DNA of 64,000 nucleotides from Thioalkalivibrio sp. ALJ12. GTDB taxonomy: Bacteria > Pseudomonadota > Gammaproteobacteria > Ectothiorhodospirales > Ectothiorhodospiraceae. Both the position numbers and the translations under genes were made by a program. Positions 38,057-46,458 of this stretch are shown here, piece after piece (within the stretch, counting starts at the first letter, position 1; each line of letters begins with the position of its first letter). Below the pieces are notes generated by a model. It saw nothing but the letters and a program-made list of their open reading frames with translations, did no database searches and had not been told where the DNA came from. The stretch is from the NCBI RefSeq assembly GCF_000378305.1, contig NZ_KB899540.1:191924-255923 (forward strand), written 5' to 3'.

Positions 38057-39153
38057 ATGTAGTCGACGACCTCGAGCCCGAAACCGCCCAGGCCATGGAA
38101 GCGCTTGGGCGCGGACATCAGCTTCATGCGGCCCACGCCGCAGTCCGCCAGGATCTGCGCGCCGATGCCGTACATGCGCCACTCGGCCGAATTCTCGCGC
38201 CCGCCACGCTCCTCCTGCGGCGGCTGCCCGAGCTGTTCCAGGCGCTGCGCCAGGGCCTCGGCGCTCTCGTGCTTGCGCAGCACCACCACGACGCCCTCGC
38301 CCGCCTCGTCGATGCGGCGCAGAGCGTCGTCCAGCGGCCAGCCACGATCCGGGCCGGCATAGCCCAGGGTGTCATGCAGCGTGTTTTCCAGGTGCACGCG
38401 CACCAGGGTGCCCTGCTCCGGCTTCGGCTCGCCGCGCACCAGCGCAAAGTGTAGCTGGTGGTCGACCTCGTCCTGGAATGACAGCAGGCGGAATTCGCCG
38501 TGCGCGGTCGGGAACGGGCGCTCCGAGACGCGCTGAACGGTCTTCTCGTTCTCGATGCGGTAGCGGATCAGGTCCTCGATCGTGCCCATCTTCAGGTCGT
38601 GTTCGGCACAGAAGCGCTCGAGGTCCGGGCGCCGCGCCATCGTACCGTCCTCGTTGAGGATCTCCACGATCACCGCGGCCGGCTCGGCCCCGGCCAGGCG
38701 CGCGAGGTCGCAACCGGCCTCGGTATGGCCGGCGCGCACGATCACCCCGCCCGGCTGCGCCATCAGCGGAAAGACATGTCCCGGCTGGACGATGTCACCC
38801 GGCTGCGCGTTGGGCGCCACGGCCGTGCGGATGGTGTGCGCGCGGTCATAGGCGGAAATACCCGTAGTCACGCCCTCGGCGGCCTCGATGGACAGCGTGA
38901 AGTTGGTGCCGTGCACATCGTTGGTGTCGGTCACCATCAGCGGCAGCGCGAGCTGCTTGCAGCGCTCGCGGGTCAGCGTCAGGCAGATCAGCCCGCGGCC
39001 GTACTTGGCCATGAAGTTGATGTCCTCGGGGCGCACATGCGAGGCGAGCATCAGCAGATCGCCCTCGTTCTCGCGGTCCTCGTCGTCGACGATGACCACC
39101 ATGCGCCCGGCCTGCAGTTCCTCGAGGATGGTTTCGGTATTGGAAAATTCCAT
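38047..39153 (-). CDS. ribB: 3,4-dihydroxy-2-butanone 4-phosphate synthase fused to a degenerate GTP cyclohydrolase II domain (RibBX type)
   Basis: 368 residues. The first ~205 are a complete RibB, converting ribulose 5-phosphate to the four-carbon riboflavin precursor: DDEDRENEGDL, GLICLTLT, HTEAGCDLARL and the closing DLIRYRIENE are all present. The second half has the RibA fold, but the region that should hold the three zinc Cys reads VRVHLENTLHDTLGYAGPD, without Cys, so it cannot be an active GTP cyclohydrolase II. This is the known RibBX arrangement; the cell needs a separate RibA. It follows ribE in an operon and ends in a tandem repeat. Confidence 0.92.
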   Translation of the reverse strand: MEFSNTETILEELQAGRMVVIVDDEDRENEGDLLMLASHVRPEDINFMAKYGRGLICLTLTRERCKQLALPLMVTDTNDVHGTNFTLSIEAAEGVTTGISAYDRAHTIRTAVAPNAQPGDIVQPGHVFPLMAQPGGVIVRAGHTEAGCDLARLAGAEPAAVIVEILNEDGTMARRPDLERFCAEHDLKMGTIEDLIRYRIENEKTVQRVSERPFPTAHGEFRLLSFQDEVDHQLHFALVRGEPKPEQGTLVRVHLENTLHDTLGYAGPDRGWPLDDALRRIDEAGEGVVVVLRKHESAEALAQRLEQLGQPPQEERGGRENSAEWRMYGIGAQILADCGVGRMKLMSAPKRFHGLGGFGLEVVDYIHE

Positions 39154-39180
39154 GCGTGCCTTCGGTCGGGGGCCGTGCGC

Positions 39181-39864
39181 TCAGTCGCGCGACCCGGAAT
39201 GATTGGGGAAGCCCTGTTCGGCCAGCCAGGCCTCGGACAGATCACCCGCGCCCACGCCCGGCTCCGCCGCGCGCTCGCCCAGCATCAGGCGCTCGAGGTA
39301 GCGCGCGATCAGGTCCACCTCCAGGTTCACCGGCGTGCCCACCGCGTAGACAGAGAAGCGGGTCAGCGACCAGGTGTGGGGGATGATGTTGACCTCGAAC
39401 TCGGCCCCGTCGACGCGGTTCACGGTCAGACTGGTGCCATCGATGGTGATCGAGCCTTTCGCGGCGATGTAGCGCGCCAGCGCGGCGGGGGCGCGAAAGC
39501 GCACGCGGGTCGAGCGTGCGTCCGGCTCCATCGCGACCACCTCGCCGACGCCATCGACGTGGCCCGAGACCATGTGGCCCCCGAGGCGGTCGCCCAGCGC
39601 CAGGGCCCGCTCCAGGTTGGCCCGGTCGCCCGGCCCCAGCCCGCCCAGCGTGGTCACGTTCAGGGACTCGCGCGAGACATCGGCGGCGAAGCCCGCGCCC
39701 GTCAGGTCGGTCACGGTCAGACACACGCCGTTGACCGCGATGGAGTCGCCCAGGCGCGTGTCCGACAGGTCCATCCCAGGTGCATTCACATGCAGGCGCA
39801 CGTCGCCGCCGCTGGGCGTCAGGCGATCCAGGCTGCCAAGGGTCTCGATGATTCCGGTGAACAT
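39181..39864 (-). CDS. ribE: Riboflavin synthase, alpha chain
   Basis: A 227-residue protein with the two tandem lumazine-binding barrels of riboflavin synthase. MFTGIIETLG opens barrel 1 and GDSIAVNGVCLTV closes its binding loop; barrel 2 has GHVDGVGEV and ITIDGTSLTVNRVD. It dismutates 6,7-dimethyl-8-ribityllumazine to riboflavin. The ATG at 39864 is clear; the frame to 40218 is an extension into the gap and ribD. It lies 27 bases before ribBX and about 140 after ribD. Confidence 0.94.
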   Translation of the reverse strand: MFTGIIETLGSLDRLTPSGGDVRLHVNAPGMDLSDTRLGDSIAVNGVCLTVTDLTGAGFAADVSRESLNVTTLGGLGPGDRANLERALALGDRLGGHMVSGHVDGVGEVVAMEPDARSTRVRFRAPAALARYIAAKGSITIDGTSLTVNRVDGAEFEVNIIPHTWSLTRFSVYAVGTPVNLEVDLIARYLERLMLGERAAEPGVGAGDLSEAWLAEQGFPNHSGSRD

Positions 39865-40003
39865 GGGCCTTGTATCGGTTTCAGGCCGCCCCGGGAAGGG
39901 ACGCCGCGAGCCGCCCATCTTAGGGAAACGCGAAGGCGTTCGCACCACACGATGGAGGACGTATGGATTTAGCACCCCGACAAGGCGCAGGACGATCGGA
40001 CCA
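39865..40003. other. Gap between ribD and ribE
   Basis: 139 bases with no gene. I looked for an FMN riboswitch and do not see its conserved core. No strong terminator either, so ribD and ribE may still be co-transcribed. Confidence 0.5.
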
Positions 40004-41179
40004 TCAGGAGCGCGGACGGGCTCGCAGGCGCAGGCTGTCACCGACCCAGCGGCTCTCGAGGATCTCCAGCTCCGCGCGTTCGTCCATGCGCGCCAGCGGC
40101 CACTCCACCAGCGGACGGGCACTCGAGCCCAGCAGCAACGGCGCCTGGTACAACAGCCACTCGTCCACCCAGCCCCCGCGGGCCAGGGCGCCGGCCAGAC
40201 CGGGGCCGGACTCGACATGCAGTTCGTTTACCTCGGCGCGTGCCAGCTCCACCAGCACCTCGCCGAGGTCCAGTCCGCCCTCGGGCGAGTCGCTGGCCAG
40301 CGCGATCGGCCGCACATCCGCGCCATGCCCGCGCAACGTATCCGCGACCGGCGAACGCGCGGCATCCGGCCCGGTCAGGACCCACACAGGCCCGCTCTTC
40401 AGGATCTGGGCGCCGGGGGGCGTGCGCAGCCGGGCATCCAGGATCACCCTGAGCGGCTGCCGGGTGGGCAGATCCGAGTAGTGCGGGTCATCAGGAAAAC
40501 CGGCCTGGGCAGCCAGCTGATGCGGTTTCATGCGCACGGTCAGGCGCGGGTCGTCGGCCACCACGGTACCGCTGCCGGTCAGAATCGCCCCGGCGCGCGC
40601 CCGCCACAGCTGTACGTCGCGACGCGCGGCCTCGCCGGTAATCCAGCGGGACTCGCCCGAGGCCATCGCCGTGCGCCCGTCCAGGCTCGCCGCGAGCTTG
40701 ATCCGGACCCAGGGACGTCCTTGCTCCATGCGCTGGACAAAGCCCGGGTTCAGTGCCCGGGCCTCGGCCTCGAGTACGCCGGTTTCGACCTCGATCCCGG
40801 CCGCGCGCAGCGCCTCCATGCCGCCACCACAGACCCGCGGGTTCGGGTCCTGCATCGCAATCACGGCCCGGGCCACGCCGGCCTGGATCAGCGCCTCGGT
40901 ACAGGGAGGAGTGCGACCGTGGTGACTGCACGGCTCGAGCGTCACGTAGACAGTGGCCCCGCGCGCGGCTTCGCCGGCCGCGTGCAGGGCGTTCACCTCG
41001 GCGTGCGGCTCGCCGGCACACCAGTGCAGCCCCTCTCCGACGACCTCGCCATCGCGCACCAGCACACAGCCCACCCGAGGATTGGGATCGGCACTGAAGC
41101 GGCCATAGTCGGCCAGCTCCAGCGCCCGCGCCATGTGACGCCGATCCTCCACCGCCTGTTCGTGTCCCGGCTGTGCCAT
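40004..41179 (-). CDS. ribD: Bifunctional riboflavin biosynthesis deaminase/reductase RibD
   Basis: A 391-residue enzyme that deaminates and then reduces the pyrimidine intermediate of riboflavin synthesis. N-terminal deaminase zinc site: HAEVNAL and PCSHHGRTPPC. The C-terminal reductase starts near VRIKLAASLDGRTAM and has GSGTVVADDP and VESGPGLAGAL. The ATG overlaps the nrdR stop (TGATG) and follows CAGGAGGGC, so the two are coupled. nrdR-ribD is the usual gammaproteobacterial order. Confidence 0.96.
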   Translation of the reverse strand: MAQPGHEQAVEDRRHMARALELADYGRFSADPNPRVGCVLVRDGEVVGEGLHWCAGEPHAEVNALHAAGEAARGATVYVTLEPCSHHGRTPPCTEALIQAGVARAVIAMQDPNPRVCGGGMEALRAAGIEVETGVLEAEARALNPGFVQRMEQGRPWVRIKLAASLDGRTAMASGESRWITGEAARRDVQLWRARAGAILTGSGTVVADDPRLTVRMKPHQLAAQAGFPDDPHYSDLPTRQPLRVILDARLRTPPGAQILKSGPVWVLTGPDAARSPVADTLRGHGADVRPIALASDSPEGGLDLGEVLVELARAEVNELHVESGPGLAGALARGGWVDEWLLYQAPLLLGSSARPLVEWPLARMDERAELEILESRWVGDSLRLRARPRS

Positions 41180-41730
41180 CAACTGCCCTCCTGCGAATCC
41201 CCCGGTGCGGCGGCATCCGTGTCGGCGAGTCCCTCATCGATCAGGCGCAGCTGTGAACGGCGCATCTCCGGCGTCAGGTCATCCTCGAGCCGCTCGATGG
41301 CCTCGCGGAAGGACTGCACACTGGCAAAGCTCAGATAGATGGAGGCAAAACGGATATAGGCCACATGGTCCAGGGCATGCAAGGCTGCCAGGACCATTTC
41401 GCCAATACGGTCGGACTTGACCTCGGGGGCCGCCAGGGACGCGAGCTGGCGCTTGATGTCGTCGATCACGCGCTCGACATCCTCGGTCTTCACCGGGCGC
41501 TTGTGCAACGCCCGGCGCAGACCACTGCGCAACTTGTCTTCGTCGAAGGCAACGCGCTCGCCGGAGCGCTTGACCACCCGCGGCAGGCTGAACTCCGCCC
41601 GCTCGAAGGTGGTGAAGCGCGCCCGGCACTCGCGGCACTCGCGCCGACGCCGGATCTGCTCCTGCTCCGGACCGGCCACCCGCGAGTCGACCACGCGGGT
41701 GTCCTGAGCGCCACAGGCCGGGCAGCGCAT
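41179..41730 (-). CDS. nrdR: Transcription repressor NrdR
   Basis: A 183-residue ATP/dATP-sensing repressor of ribonucleotide reductase genes. The zinc ribbon is CPAC (residues 3-6) with CREC (32-35), followed by an ATP-cone (LPRVVKRSGERVAFDEDKLRSGL). C-terminal length is longer than in many NrdR (150-160), with an acidic tail (DTDAAAPGDSQEGS). It lies 22 bases after glyA in the same direction. No NrdR box is sought here because targets are elsewhere. Confidence 0.97.
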   Translation of the reverse strand: MRCPACGAQDTRVVDSRVAGPEQEQIRRRRECRECRARFTTFERAEFSLPRVVKRSGERVAFDEDKLRSGLRRALHKRPVKTEDVERVIDDIKRQLASLAAPEVKSDRIGEMVLAALHALDHVAYIRFASIYLSFASVQSFREAIERLEDDLTPEMRRSQLRLIDEGLADTDAAAPGDSQEGS

Positions 41731-41752
41731 GGCGGGCCGCCGCTACGCCGCG

Positions 41753-43012
<1,260 letters not shown>

Positions 43013-43581
43013 TCGGATCTCCCGTTTCATTACTTTCGTGGATTCGGTTTCCCGGCGCGCCGACTCACCGGCGCAGGCCTGGGAAGGGGGAAACAAAGAC
43101 GCGTAATGATAGGGGATGCGGGGCTTTTTTTCAGGTGGCCGCCACGCCATGGCCAGACCACCGTCCAGGTAGCGCACAACGCAAGAATCCAAAGCCTTCC
43201 GTATTTTCAGCTACATACGGCCTATTGCGCGCTGCCGGGCAAGCTCGACAGGGTAGCCATGGCCTCCGGCGCGCACGGCCTGGTGTCCCGTTTCTTTACA
43301 CCCAATCCTGGCCGGGTAAACCCCTCTCGCGGCACTGAGAATGTACCCGCCGGGCGCCACTCACCCGAACGGCGTAGTCGTCGGTGTCACACTTTTTTAC
43401 GCCCATCCAGTCCCGCTGCCATCCGGCAAAAGGCGCATCCTCCTATCGGTCTGTTTTTTCGAATGAATTAGCGCGCATATGGGAATGGCACCGTTTCTGC
43501 ATAGCCCTGAGTGCACAAGGACCGGATGGGCCGGATCCGCGCAAGCCACCCAGGGGGCTATTCCCAGGGAAGGTGCATCGA
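43013..43581. other. 569-base non-coding region between glyA and the first PEP-CTERM gene
   Basis: No gene is supported. It should hold the glyA promoter (minus strand) and, near its right end, the sigma54 site at 43487-43500. Three T-runs (near 43126, 43395 and 43455) and several GC dyads are present but none forms a clean terminator. The region is less GC-rich than neighbouring genes, as expected for a control region. Confidence 0.6.
43486..43502 (+). promoter_or_regulatory. Sigma54 (-24/-12) promoter of the first PEP-CTERM gene
   Basis: TGGCACCGTTTCTGCAT has GG at 43487-43488 and GC at 43499-43500 with exactly 10 bases between, matching TGGCAC-N5-TTGC closely. The expected transcription start is near 43512, giving a ~70-base leader to the ATG at 43582. 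Confidence 0.75.
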
Positions 43582-44256
43582 ATGAACCCCAAACGTACTA
43601 CACCCTATTTCGCGAGTGCCGCCCTGTTGCTGGGCCTGGGCCTTTCCGGCGCCGCACAGGCTTCGTTGATCAGCTGCGCCAGCCTGGATGGCGGCGTTGA
43701 AAACCGCGTCACCGCCAACATCGGCTGCCAGATCCTCGAACCCCTGGATGGGCATGCAAACGACCCTGTGGGAGGCGACCCCTCCAACTGGATCGTCAAC
43801 ACGGCCGGTGGCACGGGCTTTTTCGGCATCAGTGACTGGCAGTTCGATGGCCGCTGGGAAGATCCGCCGAACAGCAACGGCGATCCGCTGGAGTTTGATC
43901 CGGCCGATCCGACCCTCAACCTGGTCACGCTGGACGGAACCTCCCAGGGCGGGACCTGGACACTGGATCCGAGCTTTGTCTACGGCGACCTGCTGTTCCT
44001 GTTCAAGGATGGCCGCGGCACCAATCTGACCGGGTTCCTGATGACTGGCTATAACGGCAGCTACCTCTCGCCATTCATTGACCCGCCGTTTGACTTCCCG
44101 GGTGCAAGCCCCAAAGACATCTCCCACGTGAGCATCTACTACCGTCCGAACGGGCAGGTACCGGAGCCCCACACACTGTTGCTACTGGGTCTGGGTCTGG
44201 GCTTGCTGGGTATCGCCGTCCGCCGCAAAGCACGCAGGGACACGATGGCGGCCTGA
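43582..44256 (+). CDS. PEP-CTERM exosortase-sorted extracellular protein
   Basis: A 224-residue secreted protein. It begins with a signal peptide (FASAALLLGLGLSGAAQA) and ends with a PEP-CTERM tail: VPEPHTLLLLGLGLGLLGIAV then RRKARR, which exosortase cuts during export linked to exopolysaccharide. Between them is a ~170-residue, Asp/Gly-rich domain with Cys residues (SCASLDG, GCQILEP) and a WIVNT-GGTGFFGISDW core, without a known fold. A paralogue lies 317 bases downstream. The ATG has AGGGAAGG nearby. Transcription is predicted from the sigma54 site, and an intrinsic terminator follows. Confidence 0.9.
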   Translation: MNPKRTTPYFASAALLLGLGLSGAAQASLISCASLDGGVENRVTANIGCQILEPLDGHANDPVGGDPSNWIVNTAGGTGFFGISDWQFDGRWEDPPNSNGDPLEFDPADPTLNLVTLDGTSQGGTWTLDPSFVYGDLLFLFKDGRGTNLTGFLMTGYNGSYLSPFIDPPFDFPGASPKDISHVSIYYRPNGQVPEPHTLLLLGLGLGLLGIAVRRKARRDTMAA

Positions 44257-44279
44257 TCACGTCCTGCTCGACTTGGCAT

Positions 44280-44302
44280 GATGGCGCCCATGTGGCGCCA
44301 TC
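44280..44302 (+). terminator. Hairpin after the first PEP-CTERM gene
   Basis: Arms GATGGCGCC (44280-44288) and GGCGCCATC (44294-44302), 23 bases after the stop, followed by ATTTCGTTT. Confidence 0.6.
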
Positions 44303-44345
44303 ATTTCGTTTGGGCCGACGACCGAACGTATATGGCACAACTCAG

Positions 44346-44366
44346 CCGGACATGTCCGGTTTTTTT
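44346..44366 (+). terminator. Intrinsic terminator
   Basis: Palindrome CCGGACATGTCCGG (44346-44359) followed directly by seven T. It separates the two PEP-CTERM genes into individual transcripts. Confidence 0.75.
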
Positions 44367-44456
44367 ACAACCCGCACAAACCCGTTGGCCGTACCTCCCA
44401 CACCTGGACCCATAACCCGCTGTTTCAACGACGCAATCCCCTCTGCGCACTGGATA

Positions 44457-44473
44457 TGGCACGAAGCGTGCTG
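44457..44473 (+). promoter_or_regulatory. Sigma54 (-24/-12) promoter of the second PEP-CTERM gene
   Basis: TGGCACGAAGCGTGCTGC: GG at 44458-44459, GC at 44470-44471, 10-base spacing; TGGCACG-N4-nTGCT fits the consensus very well. Start expected near 44483, leaving a ~90-base leader to the ATG at 44574. Confidence 0.8.
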
Positions 44474-44573
44474 CATTCCCGCCTTGTGAGTGATGGCACT
44501 TTCAGGCGATCCGCGCCCCAGCCGCATTCATGAGAAACCATGGAGGGACTTTCGTCCCATGGAGGTAAGCTCG

Positions 44574-45221
44574 ATGTCATGCAAGCCATTGCTCTCGTTC
44601 CTGGCCGGAACGGTGTTCCTGTTGACCCTGTCGCTCTCCGGGGCCACCCAGGCCGCACTGCTCGATTGCACTGCCCTGTCCGGCAACGTCGGTGACAAGG
44701 TCACCAACAATCTCGGCTGTCAGATTTTGTCGCCACTGGATGGCGCAGCCACCGACTCCACCACCGGCGATCCCTCCAGCTGGCTTGTGAATACCGCGGG
44801 CGACACCGGATTCTTCGGAATCAGCGACTGGCTATTCGACGGCCGCTGGACCTCCCCCGGGTCGAACAGCTCGACCCTCGCCAGCTTTGATGGCAATCGC
44901 CACAGCGGGCAATGGAACCTCGATTCCGAATGGGACTATGGAGACCTGCTGTTCGTGTTCAGTCATGGCAGCGGCACCAACCTGGTCGGCTTCCTGATGA
45001 CCGGGATCAATGGCGATTACAGCTCACCCTTCACCCAACCGCCCTTCAGCTATCCGGGTGTGGCCACACGCAACATCTCGCATATCAGCGTCTATTACCG
45101 TTCGGGCGCGGTCGGCACCGTCCCCGAACCGAAGACGATGCTGCTGATGGGACTGGGGCTCGGCCTGCTCGGGCTGATGCTTCGCCGGAACCGACGCCAG
45201 GGGCCCCGTTTTCCGGCCTAG
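44574..45221 (+). CDS. Second PEP-CTERM protein, paralogue of the first
   Basis: A 215-residue secreted protein with a signal peptide (FLAGTVFLLTLSLSGATQA), a central domain sharing GCQIL-PLDG, WLVNTAGDTGFFGISDW and GTNLVGFLMTG with the first protein, and a PEP-CTERM tail VPEPKTMLLMGLGLGLLGL followed by RRNRR. The ATG follows GGAGGTAAGC. A tandem duplication with separate sigma54 promoters suggests dosage or fine-tuned use under the same activator. No exosortase or polysaccharide gene is in the window. Confidence 0.9.
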   Translation: MSCKPLLSFLAGTVFLLTLSLSGATQAALLDCTALSGNVGDKVTNNLGCQILSPLDGAATDSTTGDPSSWLVNTAGDTGFFGISDWLFDGRWTSPGSNSSTLASFDGNRHSGQWNLDSEWDYGDLLFVFSHGSGTNLVGFLMTGINGDYSSPFTQPPFSYPGVATRNISHISVYYRSGAVGTVPEPKTMLLMGLGLGLLGLMLRRNRRQGPRFPA

Positions 45222-45253
45222 GCGAACGCCCAACGGCCCGTCGCCGCGCCATC

Positions 45254-45281
45254 AAGGGCACGCCTGTCGGGCGTGTCCTTT
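45254..45281 (+). terminator. Terminator after the second PEP-CTERM gene
   Basis: Stem AGGGCACGCC with GGGCGTGTCCTTT (one G-U pair) over a TGTC loop, 33 bases after the stop. Confidence 0.6.
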
Positions 45282-45374
45282 ACCCTGATTGAAGAGGGGC
45301 CTGCACAGGACCGCGGATGACCGAAGGCGAGGCGATCCCCATCGCCCCCGGCCCGCAGGCACAGTCGACCTGAA

Positions 45375-45406
45375 CGCGAACGTGCTATTTGATCGGCGTC
45401 TCCCTA
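45375..45406. repeat. Isolated end of the terminal-inverted-repeat element
   Basis: 27 of 32 bases match the right end (1223-1254) of the element at 969-1254, in the same orientation, ending GGCGTCTCCCTA. No partner left end is found in the flanking sequence, so this is a solo or decayed end, close to the start of the TAXI gene (45457). Confidence 0.6.
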
Positions 45407-45456
45407 GAATCCTCGGCACTGCCGCGATTCGTTCCCGGCATGACCCCGGAGGGCGT

Positions 45457-46458
45457 ATGAATCGATCCAGTGTGCCGAGGGCCGACCGGCGATGGCTGCA
45501 ACGCCTGCTGCCAGTGCTCACCCTGGTCAGCCTGCTACTGGCCACCACCGCGCAGGCCGAATCGCGCTTCATCAATATCGGCACAGGCGGGGTCACCGGC
45601 GTGTATTACCCGGCGGGCCAGCACCTGTGCCGCCTGTTCAACACCCGTCGCGACGAGCACGGGATGCGCTGCACAGCGGAGAGCACCGGCGGCTCGGTCT
45701 TCAATCTCAACATGATCCGCTCGGGCGACATGGACTTCGGCGTCGCGCAGTCGGACCTGCAGTACCACGCCTATCGGGGCTCCGGGCGTTTCGAGGAATT
45801 CGGGCCCGCTCCCCATCTCCGGGCGGCGTTCAGCCTGCATGCCGAGCCCCTCACCCTGGTGGTGCGCCCCGACGCAGACATCGAGGGGCTGGATGACCTG
45901 CCCGGCAAGCGCGTCAACATCGGCAACCCGGGCTCGGGCCAGCGCATCCTGATGGAAGAACTAATGGGGGCGCTGGGCTGGGACCAGGACACCTTTCGCC
46001 GGGTGAGTGAGCTGCCCTCGCGCGAGCAGGCCCAGGCGCTTTGCGACAACCGCATCGACGCCTTTGTATTTTCCGTCGGCCACCCCTCGGCCGCGATTCA
46101 GGAACCCATCGCGACCTGCAACGCCCGACTGGTGTCGATCGAGGGTTCAACCGTCGACCAACTGGTCGAGGACACCCCTTATTACCTGCGCGCGCTGATC
46201 CCCGCCGGCACCTACCCGGGCCAGGACGACGACATCCATACCTACGGTGTCGGCGCCACGCTGGTGACCTCGACCCTTACATCGGAACGCGCGGTCTACG
46301 AGATCACCCGCGCGGTGTTCGAGAACTTCGAGACCTTTCGCGGCCTGCATCCGGCCTTTGGCCCGCTGGAACGCGAGACGATGGTGGACGAAGGACTGTC
46401 GGCCCCCCTGCATCCGGGGGCCCAACGCTATTTCCGTGAAGCGGGGCTGATCGAATGA
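45457..46458 (+). CDS. TAXI-type TRAP transporter substrate-binding protein
   Basis: A 333-residue periplasmic receptor of the TAXI subclass: signal peptide (LTLVSLLLATTAQA) and then the family start FINIGTGGVTGVYYPAGQHL, SGDMDFGVAQSDLQYHAY and the VNIGNPGSGQR ligand region. TAXI receptors bind small organic acids such as C4/C5 acids or 2-oxoglutarate; the substrate cannot be read from the sequence. The ATG follows GGAGGGC. The stop overlaps the transporter start (ATGA), so the two are translated together. It opens a seven-gene run to 53693. Confidence 0.93.
   Translation: MNRSSVPRADRRWLQRLLPVLTLVSLLLATTAQAESRFINIGTGGVTGVYYPAGQHLCRLFNTRRDEHGMRCTAESTGGSVFNLNMIRSGDMDFGVAQSDLQYHAYRGSGRFEEFGPAPHLRAAFSLHAEPLTLVVRPDADIEGLDDLPGKRVNIGNPGSGQRILMEELMGALGWDQDTFRRVSELPSREQAQALCDNRIDAFVFSVGHPSAAIQEPIATCNARLVSIEGSTVDQLVEDTPYYLRALIPAGTYPGQDDDIHTYGVGATLVTSTLTSERAVYEITRAVFENFETFRGLHPAFGPLERETMVDEGLSAPLHPGAQRYFREAGLIE

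Noticed and set aside
39865-40003. Possible FMN riboswitch before ribE
   Set aside because: The conserved core of the RFN element is not seen on either strand.
44494-44508. Third sigma54-like site TGGCACTTTCAGGC near the second PEP-CTERM gene
   Set aside because: GG and GC are separated by 9 bases rather than 10, and a much better site lies just upstream.
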